Below, piece by piece: positions 1 through 9,256 of a stretch of 64,000 nt of DNA. The first letter of the stretch is position 1. Every line of letters begins with the position of its first letter. A program made the position numbers and the translations under genes. The DNA is taken from assembly GCF_017353175.1 (NCBI RefSeq), contig NZ_JAFMYW010000008.1:1-64000 (forward strand). The letters run 5' to 3'. The notes under the pieces were generated by a model, which saw only the letters and a program-made list of their open reading frames with translations, had not been told where the DNA came from and ran no database searches. The DNA is from Fibrella forsythiae (GTDB lineage: Bacteria; Bacteroidota; Bacteroidia; Cytophagales; Spirosomataceae).

Positions 1-1200
1 TGTAGTTGTTGTTTGAACGGTCGTTCCATTTAGATAGAGCGTTACAACTACGCCAGGAATTGGCGTGTCTCCGGCATCCTGAACGCCATCCCGATTTTTA
101 TCATTGAAGACGTAGTCACCCAGTGAAGCAGGTTTGTAGAAACCGGCGTCCACCGTTGGGTTGAACTCATTCGCCGTCAGTGAGTAAACACCAGTTAAGC
201 CACCTATACCAGCATCAGAATCAATGGCATCATTGGTTCCAACATTAGCTGCAGTTGGCTGGAAGCCCGCAGGCTGACCAAAACCAACTACATACGGTGT
301 AGATGGGGTCAGACCGGTGAAGCTATACAGACCATTAGCATCCGTGGTCGTCGTGCCAATGGCTGAACCGCTTGTGTACAAGGTTACCAGCACACCCGGG
401 ATCGGCACGTCGCCGGCATCCTGAATACCGTTGGCGTTCTTGTCTTCAAACACGTAGTCGCCCAGACCCGCCGTTGGCTGGTAGAAACCAGCATCAACTG
501 AGGTGTTGTTTTCACCACTTGTTAGTGTCAATCCGGCCGTTAGCCCTGTAATCGGGTCAGCGTCTGAATCAAGAACGTCGCTTCCTATGTTAGCAGACGT
601 TGACTCAAAGCCTGATGGCTTGCCAAATCCTACACTGTAGGTATTCGACGTACCCGGCGTCAGACCTGTAAACGAGTATAGTCCATTTGCATCCGTCAGC
701 GTGGTACCAACCGCACTGCCATTTTGATAGAGCGTTACTAACACACCCGGAATCGGCACATCGCCCGCATCCTGGATACCATCCCGGTTTTTATCGTTAA
801 ATACGTAATCACCCAACGAAGCTGGTTTGTAATAGCCAGCATCGAGGGTGGGGTTGTTTTCACCGGGAGCCAGCGTAACTGAGAGGCTACGTCCAGTGAG
901 GGGGTCAGCGTTAGCATCTGAATCTTTCGCTTTGTCGGTGCCCGACAATGGCGTCGTCGTTGTGTATCCAGCCGGCGCCGTAAATCCTACACTGTAACTG
1001 ATGCTCGTCCCCGGCGTTAGGCCCGTAAATGAATAAAGGCCGTTTGCATCCGTCGTCGTTGTTGCTATTGCCGATCCGTTATCGTACAGAGTTACCAGAA
1101 CGCCCGGGATCGGCACGTCGCCTGTGTCCTGAATGCCGTTGGCATTCTTGTCTTCAAACACAAAATCGCCTAAGCTGGCCGTCGCCCCTGGGTTAACCAG
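1..1200 (-). repeat. Tandem SdrD_B coding repeats, period about 342-357 bp
   Basis: Four copies of one coding unit lie in tandem. The conserved block that encodes PIPGV begins near 50, 392, 743 and 1100. Copies are close at nucleotide level but not identical, so unequal recombination could change the repeat number. Confidence 0.8.
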
Positions 1201-1992
1201 AATGTTACAGCAATTGCTAACATCGCAACCATTCAGCTTTCCAGTAAACGAAAATATACCGGGTGCCTTAATCGTAAGGTTACCGGCAGCGTCAACACTC
1301 GCTTCTGTAGTTGTTCCTGAGATCGGATTACCATTTACTAACCAAGTCACTGCACTAAAACCGGCAGGCTTATCAACCGTGTACTCATCGCCGGCATACC
1401 AGGTCAATGGAACAGAGAAGCAGGCGTTGTCATAGTCATCTTCCGCCAAGGAGCCGTTACCCGGAATCGAGTTGGCATCCGTACCGTCCATCGACGCAAC
1501 CTCGGCGGAGTTGAACGAAACACCTTCGCCATCAACCTTAGCCGAAATTAACAACGTTACTGTTTGACCCGGATTCACCGAGCCGATCGTCCAGCTACCG
1601 GTGTAGCTCGTTGTGTTGAAGGTAAACGAACCAACAGACGCTGTAGATGACAGGAACGTTGACAGACCAGCTGTCATCGACTCACTGACCACTACACTGG
1701 TTGCCGTAGCAGACCCGGTGTTGGTAACGGCTACCGTATAAGTAATTACGTCACCAAGAGCAGGGGATGCATTACTTATCGATTTCTCGAGTTTAAGATT
1801 CACGCCTGATGTTTGCGCAAAAGCGCCTGCCGTCAGGCCTAATAGCAAACAAGTTGCTCCGGCGACTCGTCGGAGCACTGATGCGCTACTCAGGGAAGCT
1901 GAACCAGTGTACTTATGCAAAAACGCGAGCAAATAAGCCCAAAAGGAGCTTATTCGGCGTAAGAACTGGTTTTGTAGAAATAGATCATTCAT
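1..1992 (-). CDS. SdrD_B-repeat secreted surface protein (C-terminal part missing)
   Basis: The reading frame is open from an ATG at 1990-1992 to the left window edge, about 664 residues. The N-terminus has a basic stretch, a hydrophobic segment and an Ala-Phe-Ala/Gln cleavage site near residue 60, which predicts export. Next come a DUF11/CARDB-like beta domain (near VITYTVAVTNTG), a second domain with a CDVSNCC cysteine cluster, and four tandem SdrD_B (Cna_B-like) domains. Each starts with a version of LGDYVFNDKNRDGIQDAGD, whose Asp/Asn-rich loop should bind calcium, and contains PIPGVLVTLY. The repeats recur every 114-119 residues. The protein is probably a calcium-stabilised stalk or adhesin; in this phylum a C-terminal type IX secretion domain would be expected beyond the edge, but it is not visible. 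Confidence 0.85.
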   Translation of the reverse strand, partial: MNDLFLQNQFLRRISSFWAYLLAFLHKYTGSASLSSASVLRRVAGATCLLLGLTAGAFAQTSGVNLKLEKSISNASPALGDVITYTVAVTNTGSATATSVVVSESMTAGLSTFLSSTASVGSFTFNTTSYTGSWTIGSVNPGQTVTLLISAKVDGEGVSFNSAEVASMDGTDANSIPGNGSLAEDDYDNACFSVPLTWYAGDEYTVDKPAGFSAVTWLVNGNPISGTTTEASVDAAGNLTIKAPGIFSFTGKLNGCDVSNCCNILVNPGATASLGDFVFEDKNANGIQDTGDVPIPGVLVTLYDNGSAIATTTTDANGLYSFTGLTPGTSISYSVGFTAPAGYTTTTPLSGTDKAKDSDANADPLTGRSLSVTLAPGENNPTLDAGYYKPASLGDYVFNDKNRDGIQDAGDVPIPGVLVTLYQNGSAVGTTLTDANGLYSFTGLTPGTSNTYSVGFGKPSGFESTSANIGSDVLDSDADPITGLTAGLTLTSGENNTSVDAGFYQPTAGLGDYVFEDKNANGIQDAGDVPIPGVLVTLYTSGSAIGTTTTDANGLYSFTGLTPSTPYVVGFGQPAGFQPTAANVGTNDAIDSDAGIGGLTGVYSLTANEFNPTVDAGFYKPASLGDYVFNDKNRDGVQDAGDTPIPGVVVTLYLNGTTVQTTTT

Positions 1993-2457
1993 TGCAAGCG
2001 GGGGAATTTGTAAGCTGGATAGATTGCCAAACAGAGGATATCTGGATCGTTTATCAGGTGGTTCGGCCCATCTGGGCGGCCTCTCCAGCCGATTGCCCAT
2101 TACAAGTTGCTCCGAAAACCAGACAGGTTTATGATCAATAGTGATTTGCAGGAATCGTGACGCAAAGGTCCACGTTGCAAGCATACAGCCTAGTTGGAGT
2201 ACTAACCGTTCGAAAAAGTAGAGCAACTGACCTGTAAGGGCTGGCTGGGTACGTTCATTCCGAAGATTATCCGGGGCTGAATGCGGCTGTTTAAGGCCAG
2301 TTTTCAGTGTAGAAGTCACGTTCATCTGCGATGGAATTATAACGATCAATGGGGTACCTCAGCCAACAAAAGCGTACCTCCTGTTATCTGTTGCCCGTGA
2401 GAAACTTCACGAACACAGGATAGGATAGAAACTAGGCTATGGTACGCTCTTTTTTCA

Positions 2458-2474
2458 TCTAAAACTATGCCAAA
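2458..2474 (-). promoter_or_regulatory. Sigma-54-like element (imperfect)
   Basis: On the minus strand this reads TTTGGCATAGTTTTAGA. GG and GA are separated by ten bases; the -12 dinucleotide is GA, not the canonical GC. It is nearly identical to the element at 2609-2626. Confidence 0.4.
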
Positions 2475-2608
2475 GGCAGCCATGATCCTGGCAAATACCC
2501 TTATACACAATGTTACGGGCAAGTGACTCCTGATATGTTGCCGTTTTTCAGAACTGAGAACCTATATGTATTCTCATTTGAGGGCATGCGCGGCTGAAGG
2601 CACGGTTA

Positions 2609-2626
2609 GCTAAAACTATGCCAAAC
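2609..2626 (-). promoter_or_regulatory. Sigma-54-like -24/-12 promoter
   Basis: On the minus strand this reads GTTTGGCATAGTTTTAGC, with GG and GC separated by exactly ten bases as in the sigma-54 consensus TGGCAC-N5-TTGCW. It points towards the SdrD_B gene, whose ATG is about 600 bases downstream. Confidence 0.5.
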
Positions 2627-2674
2627 AGCGGTTCACCTAAGCAATAGCACCTAAGCAGTATGGTCCAATCAGAC

Positions 2675-2701
2675 AAAAAAAAACCCCGTAATAACGGGGT
2701 T
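2675..2701 (-). terminator. Intrinsic terminator of the beta-barrel gene
   Basis: Stem AACCCCGT / ACGGGGTT with a 4-base loop (2682-2701), followed on the minus strand by nine U residues (2675-2683). Confidence 0.85.
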
Positions 2702-2728
2702 AAATTACTGGACATGTACCAAAAAAAG

Positions 2729-5700
2729 TTAGAAATCGTATCCTAACGTTACATAAGCGATAGGCTTATTAGTGACTTTGTTCTCAAGGCCCCACGCATA
2801 ATCAAACTTCACATAATAACCAAGCAGCATCGTGCGTGCCCCAACGCCATAACCAATCAGGAAGGGGTTTTTGAAGTTTGTTAAAGTGACCCGGAAAGGC
2901 GTTGGCGGCCCGCCGAAACGCTCGGTATTCAGACTGTTTTCACGACTGAACGGCCCACTTGTTCCGTTCCAGGCGGTACCTATATCGGTGAATCCAACAA
3001 ATTGAAGATTCCGGAGAAAATTCGACGTGATATTACCGCGATACAGATACCGAATCAGTGGGAAGCGTAACTCTGCGTTGAATAACAAGTGACTGTTGCC
3101 CACCAATTTGCCTTGCCGAAAACCGCGTAACGGAGCGGCAAAATCAAGAAAGAATACATCTCTGATATTGTTACGAACCTCAGAAACGAGCAGCGGATTT
3201 GTATTTGTTTGTTCTTTCTGGTTATTGATCCAGTTCTCCATTCCCCCAACGGCGCTCTGTTTAGGCGCATCGCCGCCCGATTGACCGTAGGATAACCGCA
3301 GGGCAAGAACCAGATCGCGGTGTATATGCTGGTAATGTCTTATATCAGCCGTCAACCGATTGAACGACTCCCCTACGCCACGCAACCCTGTATAGTTTTC
3401 GTACTTAAGCTTAAGCCGGGTTCCTTCAATCATATTCATGCCATTGACCTTCGTATTGTCGAAGACCACTTCAGCCCGGGCCCCTGCATAGTCAGACACG
3501 GCGTCGGGTTGCCCCTGCCCCTGAAACGACAAATCGATCTGACGCGTCAACGCATAAAAAGGAGACAATGAAAAACGGGTATTCACCGAAATCGGGTAAG
3601 AGGCCGTCAGAGAAACTTTGTTGTACCGGAACCGCTGACTAAAATCACCTGCATCTAAAAACAGCGTCTGCCGATCAACGCGGACGCCATAATCGATCCG
3701 ATATTTCAGATTCTGGTATTCAGCCCATAAGTCACTGTTTTTCAGATTCGTAGTAATAAACAAGCCAGCCTTAACGATATGATTTTCGAGCAGGTCGTTG
3801 AGCGCAATATTTTGCACATACCCAAAGCCTCGAATCGGGTCGATGCGCCAGTTTGAACTGGCATCGTTCATAACAAACAAGCCTTTATACGGGAACGGCC
3901 CACGCACTGTGACGCTTTCGCGACGACGGTTCCGGAGCAACGGTGCATTCAGGCCTGGAACGGTGGCTTGCGCCGCAGTGGCTGCAGCGCGGCGTTGCCG
4001 ATACTCAGCCGCTTTCAAAATATCAGGGTCAAACTCATACTGATCCGTATCGACCTCACCAGGCAGTAATGACATCCGCCGAACAACAGGTGGTGCTACC
4101 GTTGCCGATATCGCAGGCGTTGTTCTGGCTGTATCACGAACAGCAGTTGCACTATCACGAATGGTAGTGGGTTTCGGAACTGATTTTGCCACCCTCAGCC
4201 CCAGGTTAATTGCCCGTTGTGTAGTGGGAAGCGCTGACTCCGACTCGGGCAGTTTCGACCGGAAACCAATGTATAGCGTACCATCCTGAATACTGCTGTA
4301 GGCAAAACCGCCATTGGCAGGCAGGTAATCATAGTGCAGAATCCCCGTTGGTAATGCCGTAACTGCCGTTTCAGTTTGCTCATCGATCAGCCGCTTGTAG
4401 AGATTACGGATACCCGTTTGCTCGCTGATGTAATACAACACATTCTCGCTGGATGCAATGGGGGCCACAGCCCGGTGCGTTGAATCAGTTAACCGACGAA
4501 CCGACGTCACGCGTGGATTTCCCTCAATTGTATAGATGCTAAACTGATCACGGATCGACTTGTACGTCCCCTTATCAACATTCAGTGTATCAAGCAACCG
4601 GTTCGATGAAAACACGATCTGCCGACCAGACCGACCAATAAACCGGGGATGCAGATCATCGTACAGGTCGTTGGTCAGCTGCTGGTAATTATTGCGGTTC
4701 AGGCTGTAGAGAAACAAATCGTTCTGCCCTTTCCGAACGGCGCTAAACACCAGGCTTCCGCCATCAGCCGAAGCGTCCATACTGGTCACCTGCGCCAAGC
4801 CGCTAATGGCCTGACTCAGTACCCGCTTCGGGCGCTTTTCCAGATTCCCATATATATATAGGAACGGACGTCCCTTTTCTTCGAGCAAAACAACCAGTTG
4901 GTTATCACGCTGCCAGGCCACTAACGGCATGTTCGGCTTGTAGGCCAACCCATCGAGCCGGTAACCGCCCGACATCAGGCTGTATTTCTTTTTTGTGGCC
5001 GTGTTCACCACCTCAACGTCGTACTTACCATCACGTACGGTGGTATAGGCAAGCAGTGACTTGTCGGGGCTTAATTTCAGGCTATTTAATTGAACGGGCG
5101 TTTTTGAACTGGATAGACTGATCCGGAAATCGTCTGGGTTCGTTTTAAACGCGCCGGCAAATGGAGCCGCCTGGCCGGCGTAATACTCGCGCCAGTCGCG
5201 CAGGAACCGGTTATACGGAATGCCTAGTGTGCTCTGAATACTATTTTGCTCATTTCGGATGATCCGGGTGAGGTTCAGGATATTAGAGATATTATCCCGA
5301 CCATATTTCTGACCAATGTAATTCCAGATCGACTGCCCAACCCGCTCGGCATCCATACCGGTTAATGTCGACGGCTTACGAACGGGATCATTGATAGAGG
5401 CGTCGCGCATGTAATCATCCAGCTCGGGGCTCCAGCCTTCGGCTACATAGGCAGCCATACCGGGCATAAACCAGTCGGGCAGGGTTAGCAGCAACGAACT
5501 TTGCAGGGCATCTTTCAGGCTACCGCCGTAAAGCATGTCATACACAAAGAGCATCGTGACGTTACGCAGCAGTTCTTTCCGAAAACTGACCTGATCGCCC
5601 GAGAAGGCCAGTTCCACCCGCGACTTCGACAAGTCGAGTTCACGACGGGTTAGTTCGCCCAGCGTTGTAACGCCAATATTGCTCTGGGCGAGTTCCTGCG

Positions 5701-5989
5701 GTGAGTTGTAGAGGAAGATCTTGATCCGGTTGTAGGGGGTGTACCCAAGCAGCTCGGTTATCCGGTCGAAGTCAGATTCAGCATATTGAGCGGCCAGATT
5801 TGCCAGCTGCTCACCGTCTTCGTAGAAATAAATCTCGAAGTTCGACGTGCGCACCGTTTTCCAGCCGAACGTGCGGTATTGGATCCGGTTCTTGCCAAAT
5901 TGTTCGAGCGACGGGTAGTTCTGAGCCACAGCCGACGTACCCAGCCCCAAACACACTAATGAAAGGATATATAACTGACGCATAAGCAT
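2729..5989 (-). CDS. Exported PD40-propeller protein with C-terminal beta-barrel
   Basis: About 1086 residues. I start at the Met preceding LMRQLYILSLV because the signal peptide (cleavage AVA/Q) then sits at the N-terminus; a Met two codons later is also possible. Residues about 25-280 resemble the gluzincin 'peptidase MA' fold, keeping an LPDWFMPGMAAYVAEG segment but showing no HExxH, so it is probably inactive. Residues about 290-600 look like TolB/PD40 propeller blades. The last 350 residues resemble an Omp85-type barrel and end in an aromatic residue (GYDF), typical of outer-membrane proteins. It is probably an outer-membrane protein of unknown role. Confidence 0.8.
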   Translation of the reverse strand: MLMRQLYILSLVCLGLGTSAVAQNYPSLEQFGKNRIQYRTFGWKTVRTSNFEIYFYEDGEQLANLAAQYAESDFDRITELLGYTPYNRIKIFLYNSPQELAQSNIGVTTLGELTRRELDLSKSRVELAFSGDQVSFRKELLRNVTMLFVYDMLYGGSLKDALQSSLLLTLPDWFMPGMAAYVAEGWSPELDDYMRDASINDPVRKPSTLTGMDAERVGQSIWNYIGQKYGRDNISNILNLTRIIRNEQNSIQSTLGIPYNRFLRDWREYYAGQAAPFAGAFKTNPDDFRISLSSSKTPVQLNSLKLSPDKSLLAYTTVRDGKYDVEVVNTATKKKYSLMSGGYRLDGLAYKPNMPLVAWQRDNQLVVLLEEKGRPFLYIYGNLEKRPKRVLSQAISGLAQVTSMDASADGGSLVFSAVRKGQNDLFLYSLNRNNYQQLTNDLYDDLHPRFIGRSGRQIVFSSNRLLDTLNVDKGTYKSIRDQFSIYTIEGNPRVTSVRRLTDSTHRAVAPIASSENVLYYISEQTGIRNLYKRLIDEQTETAVTALPTGILHYDYLPANGGFAYSSIQDGTLYIGFRSKLPESESALPTTQRAINLGLRVAKSVPKPTTIRDSATAVRDTARTTPAISATVAPPVVRRMSLLPGEVDTDQYEFDPDILKAAEYRQRRAAATAAQATVPGLNAPLLRNRRRESVTVRGPFPYKGLFVMNDASSNWRIDPIRGFGYVQNIALNDLLENHIVKAGLFITTNLKNSDLWAEYQNLKYRIDYGVRVDRQTLFLDAGDFSQRFRYNKVSLTASYPISVNTRFSLSPFYALTRQIDLSFQGQGQPDAVSDYAGARAEVVFDNTKVNGMNMIEGTRLKLKYENYTGLRGVGESFNRLTADIRHYQHIHRDLVLALRLSYGQSGGDAPKQSAVGGMENWINNQKEQTNTNPLLVSEVRNNIRDVFFLDFAAPLRGFRQGKLVGNSHLLFNAELRFPLIRYLYRGNITSNFLRNLQFVGFTDIGTAWNGTSGPFSRENSLNTERFGGPPTPFRVTLTNFKNPFLIGYGVGARTMLLGYYVKFDYAWGLENKVTNKPIAYVTLGYDF

Positions 5990-6022
5990 CTTGAGAAGGA
6001 AACAAGTCAAACAAACTGCACT

Positions 6023-7084
6023 TTATAACGAATGAAAACGGCTAATATTCACGGCCGGATTGATTTCTTTACCCAATAGCAAATGGTCAGCGAAATCATG
6101 AGCAAGATACGGAGCCAATGACACGCCTTTTGTTCCCATTCCACCAAATATACCAACAGCCGGGTACGTTTGATGCCAACCTACAAACGGCCGACGGTCG
6201 ATCGTTGACGGGCGGATACCGGCCTGCTGGTCAATGACCGTAAACGGAATTTTCAGCAACGCACGAGCCTTCATTTCTAAGAACGACCGGCCTGCATCGG
6301 TTGTTTTCCAGTCCAGTTCATGCCACGAATAGGTTGCTCCAATGCGAATTCTCGTCTCCGAGACGGGCATCACAAAAATACCCTGATTGACAATGTTGGT
6401 AAGGGGGTAATCGACTACCTCGGCGGTCAGAATTTCGCCTTTCACTACGTTGTAGGGGAGCGCGCTAAAGAAAGCATTTTCCTGCCCATGCGGTCCTTCG
6501 CAAAAGATGACGTACCGGTATGTGTTTCCCAGGTACGTTACCGAATCGGGTTCTACAGCCAGGTCTCCGGCAAGTACCTGACCAATCGTAAACTGCTGTT
6601 TATCAGAAAAGTAGCCCCGCACGGCTTTGGTAAAAGCGGGCAAATCAACCCAACCAGCCTGCGTGACCTGAATACCGCCAAATGGATTGCTGATCACGGC
6701 CGAATACGCGCTTTCGCTGACGGCTGGCTGAAAGTAGGGTTGTAATTCCGGGTCGGCAGCGATGGTCTGGTACAGCGTTCGCTCCTTGGCATCGCGGTAG
6801 GGGCGGTACACATCGAGCGACGTAAAGAACGGGGTATTTAGCTGGCTTTCCAGGCCGGTATAGAACCGATGCAGGTACGGAAAGAGCCGATCGGCCTCCC
6901 ACGTTTTAACGAGTTTCCGGCCCGTCAGCGGATTCACGATACCAGCCGCCACCGTAGACGCCGATGGCAAGGTAGGCGATGATACAATGTGTACCGACAG
7001 CCCCCGCCCTTGCAGGGTCAGGGCCAACACCGAACCGGCCACACCCTGCCCAACAATCAGCACATCAGCGCTGCCAATGCTCAT
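6023..7084 (-). CDS. FAD-dependent D-amino-acid/glycine oxidase-like oxidoreductase
   Basis: 353 residues, DAO superfamily. The N-terminus has the Rossmann FAD motif VLIVGQGVAGSVLAL (residues 8-22), followed by VAAGIVNPLTGRK. The C-terminus has the second FAD segment GIRPSTIDRRPFVG and GIFGGMGTKGVSLAP. Substrate is unknown; relatives oxidise amines, glycine or D-amino acids. Its ATG overlaps the cmk stop codon by 4 bases, so the two are probably translationally coupled. The gene lies between cmk and the barrel gene in a minus-strand run. Confidence 0.8.
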   Translation of the reverse strand: MSIGSADVLIVGQGVAGSVLALTLQGRGLSVHIVSSPTLPSASTVAAGIVNPLTGRKLVKTWEADRLFPYLHRFYTGLESQLNTPFFTSLDVYRPYRDAKERTLYQTIAADPELQPYFQPAVSESAYSAVISNPFGGIQVTQAGWVDLPAFTKAVRGYFSDKQQFTIGQVLAGDLAVEPDSVTYLGNTYRYVIFCEGPHGQENAFFSALPYNVVKGEILTAEVVDYPLTNIVNQGIFVMPVSETRIRIGATYSWHELDWKTTDAGRSFLEMKARALLKIPFTVIDQQAGIRPSTIDRRPFVGWHQTYPAVGIFGGMGTKGVSLAPYLAHDFADHLLLGKEINPAVNISRFHSL

Positions 7085-7797
7085 GCGCGATTATGGCCAA
7101 AATGACCATGCCGGTGCAATTCGGCAATGCGACGGTCGGCGAGTTCAATGACCCATTCAACCTGTTCATCGATCATCATAAACGACGTGTCGAGCAGCAC
7201 CGCATCGGGGGCCTGAGTAAGAGGACTTTCTGAACGGGTGCTATCGATGTGATCGCGTTTTTCAAGGTTACGGACAATCTCGTCGAGGTTGACCATTTCG
7301 CCTTTCTCAAGCAGTTCAACCTGTCTCCGTTTTGCCCGAATAAAGGTATCGGCAGTCATGAACACCTTCACTTCGGCATCGGGGAAAACCTTCGTGCCAA
7401 TGTCGCGACCGTCCATAACAACGCCGCGTTTCCGGCCCATGCGCTGCTGTTGCGCTACCATGGCCCGGCGTACTTCCACAATGGTGCTTACCTCGCTGAC
7501 CATATTGGAAATGTACATTTTCCGTATCTCTTCTTCTACGTTGAGGCCATTGAGACAAGTCTCGTTTCTGCCCGTCTTCTCGTTGAAATTGAACGACACG
7601 TGCAATTTTTCGAGTGCTTCAGCTACTTCTTTCGGATTCGTGTAGGTAACACGATTCTGGTGAAAGTACAAACTCACCGCCCGGTACATGGCCCCGGTGT
7701 CGATGTAGGCGTAACCCATTCGGGCGGCAACGGCTTTAGCCGTGGTGCTCTTCCCGCAGCTCGAATATCCGTCTACGGCAATGATGATTTTCGACAT
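7081..7797 (-). CDS. cmk: Cytidylate kinase
   Basis: 238 residues from the chosen Met (MSKIIIAVDGYSSCGKST); an upstream in-frame Met would add 12 unlikely residues. It phosphorylates CMP/dCMP with ATP. The P-loop GYSSCGKST lies at residues 9-17, followed by YIDTGAMYRA for CMP binding and a RDIGTKVFPDAEVKVFMTA segment typical of bacterial Cmk. Length matches the family. The stop overlaps the next gene by 4 bases. Confidence 0.95.
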   Translation of the reverse strand: MSKIIIAVDGYSSCGKSTTAKAVAARMGYAYIDTGAMYRAVSLYFHQNRVTYTNPKEVAEALEKLHVSFNFNEKTGRNETCLNGLNVEEEIRKMYISNMVSEVSTIVEVRRAMVAQQQRMGRKRGVVMDGRDIGTKVFPDAEVKVFMTADTFIRAKRRQVELLEKGEMVNLDEIVRNLEKRDHIDSTRSESPLTQAPDAVLLDTSFMMIDEQVEWVIELADRRIAELHRHGHFGHNRA

Positions 7798-7842
7798 GCA
7801 AAAGGGGCTAATGGTCCTGCAAAGAAACCACAATCGGGGCGT

Positions 7843-8391
7843 TTATGAAAGTTGGTTTTTGCGCGCACGGTACTCTTCGCGCAAGATGGCATAGATATGT
7901 TCGTCCAGAAAATGGTTGTTTTTAACGGCTGCTTTCCGGTGAATGGCCTCGTGCCGGAAGTGTGCCCGCTCCAGCACCCGCATCGACCCTTCGTTACCTT
8001 CTAACACACAGGCATAGATGCGATTAACTTGTGAATTCTTGAAAATATAATCGACCAGAACCGGCAAAACTTCCGAGATAATGCCCCGCCCCCAGTACTT
8101 TTCCGACAGCCAGTAACCAACCTCGGCGTTGAAGCGGTAGATGTCGTCCCGAACAGTGAAACCGACGTTACCAACGGCCTCGCCATCAACTTCAATAGCC
8201 AGATTGTTAGGCAGTTGAGACGTTCTGTTTGAACGTACCCACGATGAAGCATCACGAATACTGTAGGGATAGGGAAAAAAGTCGCGCACCCAGTTCCAGA
8301 TGTTCCGGTTACTGGCATGGCGGGAAAGGGGTTCCTCATCACCTTCGCGCCAGGGGCGAAGCAAGCAGGTGGTTAATTGAAAGTGCGTCAA
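7843..8391 (-). CDS. RimJ/RimL-type GNAT N-acetyltransferase
   Basis: 182 residues. The N-terminus (LTTCLLRPWREGDEEPL) is typical of the RimJ/RimL group. The acetyl-CoA-binding region is around YWLSEKYWGRGIISEVLPVL, followed by NRIYACVLEGNEGSMRVLERAHF. It probably acetylates an amino group of a protein or small molecule; the target is unknown. It is the first gene of the run that continues with cmk, 45 bases downstream. Confidence 0.85.
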   Translation of the reverse strand: MTHFQLTTCLLRPWREGDEEPLSRHASNRNIWNWVRDFFPYPYSIRDASSWVRSNRTSQLPNNLAIEVDGEAVGNVGFTVRDDIYRFNAEVGYWLSEKYWGRGIISEVLPVLVDYIFKNSQVNRIYACVLEGNEGSMRVLERAHFRHEAIHRKAAVKNNHFLDEHIYAILREEYRARKNQLS

Positions 8392-8404
8392 AAGGCAGTG
8401 GATT

Positions 8405-8434
8405 TTCGCCTAAACTACAAGTTTATCAGGCGAA
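8405..8434. other. Imperfect hairpin upstream of the GNAT gene
   Basis: TTCGCCT and AGGCGAA flank an inner AAAC/GTTT pair. There is no U-run, so it is not a classic terminator. Nothing else was recognised in the 291-bp gap 8392-8682 between divergent genes. Confidence 0.35.
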
Positions 8435-8682
8435 TTAACAACGGTAAAGCCGCTTTGTTGGCATAACCTTATCGTAGCCAGCCATCAACCATTACCCAAT
8501 AGGCCTGTGCAGATAGCTATACGGCAACTACTCCGTTGCGCAATCGAGTTGGCAACGTACCTGAAACCTGCCTGTGGAACGCCCCAACATAAACCACAGC
8601 AAGACGAAAATCCACCGATTTTTACCACTAAAGAGGCGGCAATCCAAGTCAATTTTGTGCATCACTTAAACACATTAGCAGG

Positions 8683-9243
8683 ATGAAACGCAGACAATTT
8701 CTGACAGCCAGCATCGCTTCTACCGCGCTGGGCACCGCGGTAACGAACTCCCTTGCCGGACAACCAACGACACCGCCCCCGACAGGATTTATTGTTAAAG
8801 CAGGCGAGGCCCGCTTTGGCCAACACACGCCATTTAAAGGCATAAACCCAAACGACCTTAAACTATCGGCGAAAGACACTAACGGAGCCCTGGCGATGTT
8901 TGAGTATACCGGCAATGAAAAAACCGGGCCATCGCTTCACGTCCATCTCGATCAGGATGAGACTTTCTACGTTATAGAAGGCACGTATCGGTTTCAGGTT
9001 GGTACTGAAACGCTGTTGGCCAGGCCCGGCGATACCATATTTGGGCCCCGCAACGTACCCCACACCTGGATTCAACTATCTGATACAGGGAAACTTGTAT
9101 ATTCGGTGCAGCCTGCCGGAAAGCTGGAAGCCTTTTTTACGCTGATGAGTCAGATGACCAGCCCGCCAACCGCCCAGGAGAGCGAGACCATTCATCGGGC
9201 ACATGGTATGAAAGTGCTTGGCCCGCCGCTGTCGCTCAAGTAA
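8683..9243 (+). CDS. Exported cupin-domain protein
   Basis: 186 residues. The N-terminus MKRRQFLTASIASTALG is a Tat-type signal (RRQFL followed by a hydrophobic stretch). A cupin barrel follows: GPSLHVHLDQDETFYVIEG has the His, His and Glu metal ligands of cupin motif 1, and FGPRNVPHTW supplies the His of motif 2. It probably binds a metal in the periplasm; the reaction is unknown. An AraC gene begins 14 bases downstream, suggesting a two-gene unit. Confidence 0.8.
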   Translation: MKRRQFLTASIASTALGTAVTNSLAGQPTTPPPTGFIVKAGEARFGQHTPFKGINPNDLKLSAKDTNGALAMFEYTGNEKTGPSLHVHLDQDETFYVIEGTYRFQVGTETLLARPGDTIFGPRNVPHTWIQLSDTGKLVYSVQPAGKLEAFFTLMSQMTSPPTAQESETIHRAHGMKVLGPPLSLK

Positions 9244-9256
9244 ACCCGACCTGTTT

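Larger units (their letters stand above)
1993..2728. other. 736-bp gap without a gene
   Basis: No credible coding frame was found. The gap holds two sigma-54-like elements on the minus strand (2458-2474 and 2609-2626) and the terminator of the next gene (2682-2701). If the perfect sigma-54 element drives the SdrD_B gene, its leader would be about 600 nt long; a small RNA or very small ORF is the alternative. Confidence 0.6.

Noticed and set aside
1809-2141. A 110-codon plus-strand open frame over the 5' end of the SdrD_B gene
   Set aside because: It is antisense to a clear signal peptide and domain frame and has no recognisable composition of its own.
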